From Paenibacillus sp. OV219 (GTDB lineage Bacteria; Bacillota; Bacilli; Paenibacillales; Paenibacillaceae), in assembly GCF_900110075.1 (NCBI RefSeq), contig NZ_FOCJ01000012.1, forward strand, positions 1 to 64,000: 64,000 nt of DNA, given 5' to 3'. The translations under genes and the position numbers were made by a program. Below are positions 62,888-64,000 of the stretch, piece by piece. The number at the start of each line of letters is the position of its first letter. The first letter of the stretch is position 1. The notes beneath the pieces were generated by a model, which was given only the letters and a program-made list of their open reading frames with translations, had not been told where the DNA came from and searched no databases.

Positions 62888-64000
62888 AAGCTTTCACCTT
62901 TCTTCATTGCATACATTCTAGGTAGTCGAAGCGTAATACACGTTCCTTCTCCTATTGCGCTTGTCATGTCAAATGCGGCTTGTCCGTCATATTGAGAATC
63001 GAATACGCGCTTCACATAGTAGACCCCGATTCCAAGCCCAATCCGATTCTGCTCTTCCGATTGCTTCTCGAGCAGCCGCGCAATCGTTTCTTGCGTCATA
63101 CCGCGTCCGTTATCGCGGATACGAATGATCATAAACGCGCCGCCATCCGGCTCCACTGTAACTTCAATGAGACCATTCTTGTCAAAATTCCCATGATAGA
63201 GAGAGTTTTCCACGAGCGGCTGCAAAATAAACCGCGGTACCAAGCAATTCTGCAGCTCCTCCCCGACTTCGATTGTGACGCTGAACTCGAAATCGTAGCG
63301 GATCTTCTGCAAGGTCAAATAATCCTTCAGCGCCTCCAGCTCTTCCGCGATCGTCGATTGCGGTCCCTTCTTGCCAAGGTTGTAATAGAGCAATTTATTC
63401 AGCGAGGTCGCGACGGTATCGATATCCTCTTGCCCCTTCAAACGAGCCAGCCATTGAATCGTATCGAGCGTATTATGAATAAAATGCGGGTTAATCTGGT
63501 ACAGCAGCTTCTCGACTTCAAAGTCAGCCCGGCGCTGTTCTTTCAAGGCGTTCTCTTCCAGCAGTTCCTTCACTCGGTCGCGCATCGTATCGAAATGCCG
63601 CATCATCGTATCAAATTCAACAATCGAGAATCGCGACAATGGCGTGTCAAAATCACTGTTCTCAACAAGCCGCATATCTTGATTGACCTTCCTCAGAGGC
63701 ACATAAACCATCCGCCAAATCGCCAAGGCGAATAAGGAGCAAAGCAATATAGAAATGATTAGAATGACCACGAGCTGCTCAATCCAGCGTATGACTTCTT
63801 TGTGATAGGCGGCCTTCGAGATGAGATACACCGCTTTCCAGCCTTGATTGCTCGCTGTCTCAAACACATAATAGCCTCTGGCTTCCTTGAGCTTGCCTGC
63901 CGAACTGTCACGCAGAATCGACCCAATCGGAAAATCAGCCGTATTCTCGCTGAATGTAACCCGGTTCTCCTGATCGACAATGAGACGATACTCGTTCATG
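62884..64000 (-). CDS. sensor histidine kinase, YesM family, partial (5' end outside the window)
   Basis: About 371 residues visible; the frame is open to the window edge, so the N-terminal membrane segment and part of the sensing domain are missing. Seen here: end of an extracellular Cache-like domain, membrane segment LVVILIISILLCSLFALAIW, HAMP, the phosphoacceptor region INPHFIHNTLDTIQ, and the ATPase domain with DNGRGM and GIGVYYVKR. It pairs with the YesN-type regulator. Confidence 0.9.
   Translation of the reverse strand, partial: MNEYRLIVDQENRVTFSENTADFPIGSILRDSSAGKLKEARGYYVFETASNQGWKAVYLISKAAYHKEVIRWIEQLVVILIISILLCSLFALAIWRMVYVPLRKVNQDMRLVENSDFDTPLSRFSIVEFDTMMRHFDTMRDRVKELLEENALKEQRRADFEVEKLLYQINPHFIHNTLDTIQWLARLKGQEDIDTVATSLNKLLYYNLGKKGPQSTIAEELEALKDYLTLQKIRYDFEFSVTIEVGEELQNCLVPRFILQPLVENSLYHGNFDKNGLIEVTVEPDGGAFMIIRIRDNGRGMTQETIARLLEKQSEEQNRIGLGIGVYYVKRVFDSQYDGQAAFDMTSAIGEGTCITLRLPRMYAMKKGESL

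Overview
The window looks like a chromosomal segment of a spore-forming, sugar-degrading Gram-positive bacterium of the Paenibacillus type. The evidence is the start of a 16S rRNA gene with a Bacillus-type rrn leader, a gerA/gerC/gerB-type germinant receptor operon, a Spo0E-like phosphatase, a huge exported subtilase ending in three S-layer homology (SLH) domains, a YesM/YesN two-component pair beside an LplABC-type sugar importer, and many AraC regulators, Gfo/Idh/MocA dehydrogenases and glycoside hydrolases. Strong GGAGG ribosome sites, frequent GTG starts and mid-range GC agree. The genus is an inference; no database was searched.

Layout. 1-0.5 kb: 5' end of a 16S rRNA gene (minus strand) with leader and tandem promoters. 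0.5-4.3 kb: small unrelated genes (membrane-anchored protein, short-chain dehydrogenase, zinc ribbon, P-loop kinase, acetyltransferase), a decayed hydrolase fragment and an initiator tRNA. 4.3-7.1 kb: alcohol dehydrogenase, AraC regulator and a twice-frameshifted TIM-barrel epimerase. 7.3-11.5 kb: sugar locus with a Gfo/Idh dehydrogenase, DeoR regulator and class II aldolase, divergent from a SIS isomerase. 11.5-12.6 kb: gene-free stretch packed with hairpin repeats. 12.6-18.4 kb: complete oligopeptide importer operon (oppABCDF), followed by a Spo0E-like gene. 19.2-25.1 kb: a locus resembling rhizobial mocA/C/D/E (Rieske ferredoxin, desaturase-type oxygenase, LacI regulator, TIM-barrel enzyme, MocA-type dehydrogenase, aldose epimerase) with the same palindromic operator before both structural transcription units. 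25.2-34.3 kb: 7.5-kb subtilase gene, divergent from an XRE-TPR regulator. 34.4-38.7 kb: germinant receptor. 38.8-48.8 kb: dioxygenase, hydrolase, CBS protein, alditol oxidase-like enzyme, acyl-CoA/ACP ligase, alpha-L-fucosidase, AraC, Gfo/Idh, and two small proteins. 48.9-51.7 kb: MarR-MMPL exporter operon with a clear operator. 51.8-54.5 kb: TIM-barrel enzyme and GH35 beta-galactosidase. 54.5-64 kb: GH116 glycosidase locus with AraC, ABC importer and YesNM.

How it works together. Most of the window takes up and breaks down plant- or microbe-derived glycosides and cyclitol-like sugars, each locus carrying its own regulator. The most unusual item is the moc-like cluster, whose Rieske ferredoxin and diiron-type oxygenase would fit oxidative removal of an O-methyl group from a sugar or inositol before MocA/MocC-type steps. 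The second is a set of double-hairpin repeat units of about 112 bases arranged head to head in the convergent gap between the SIS gene and oppF.
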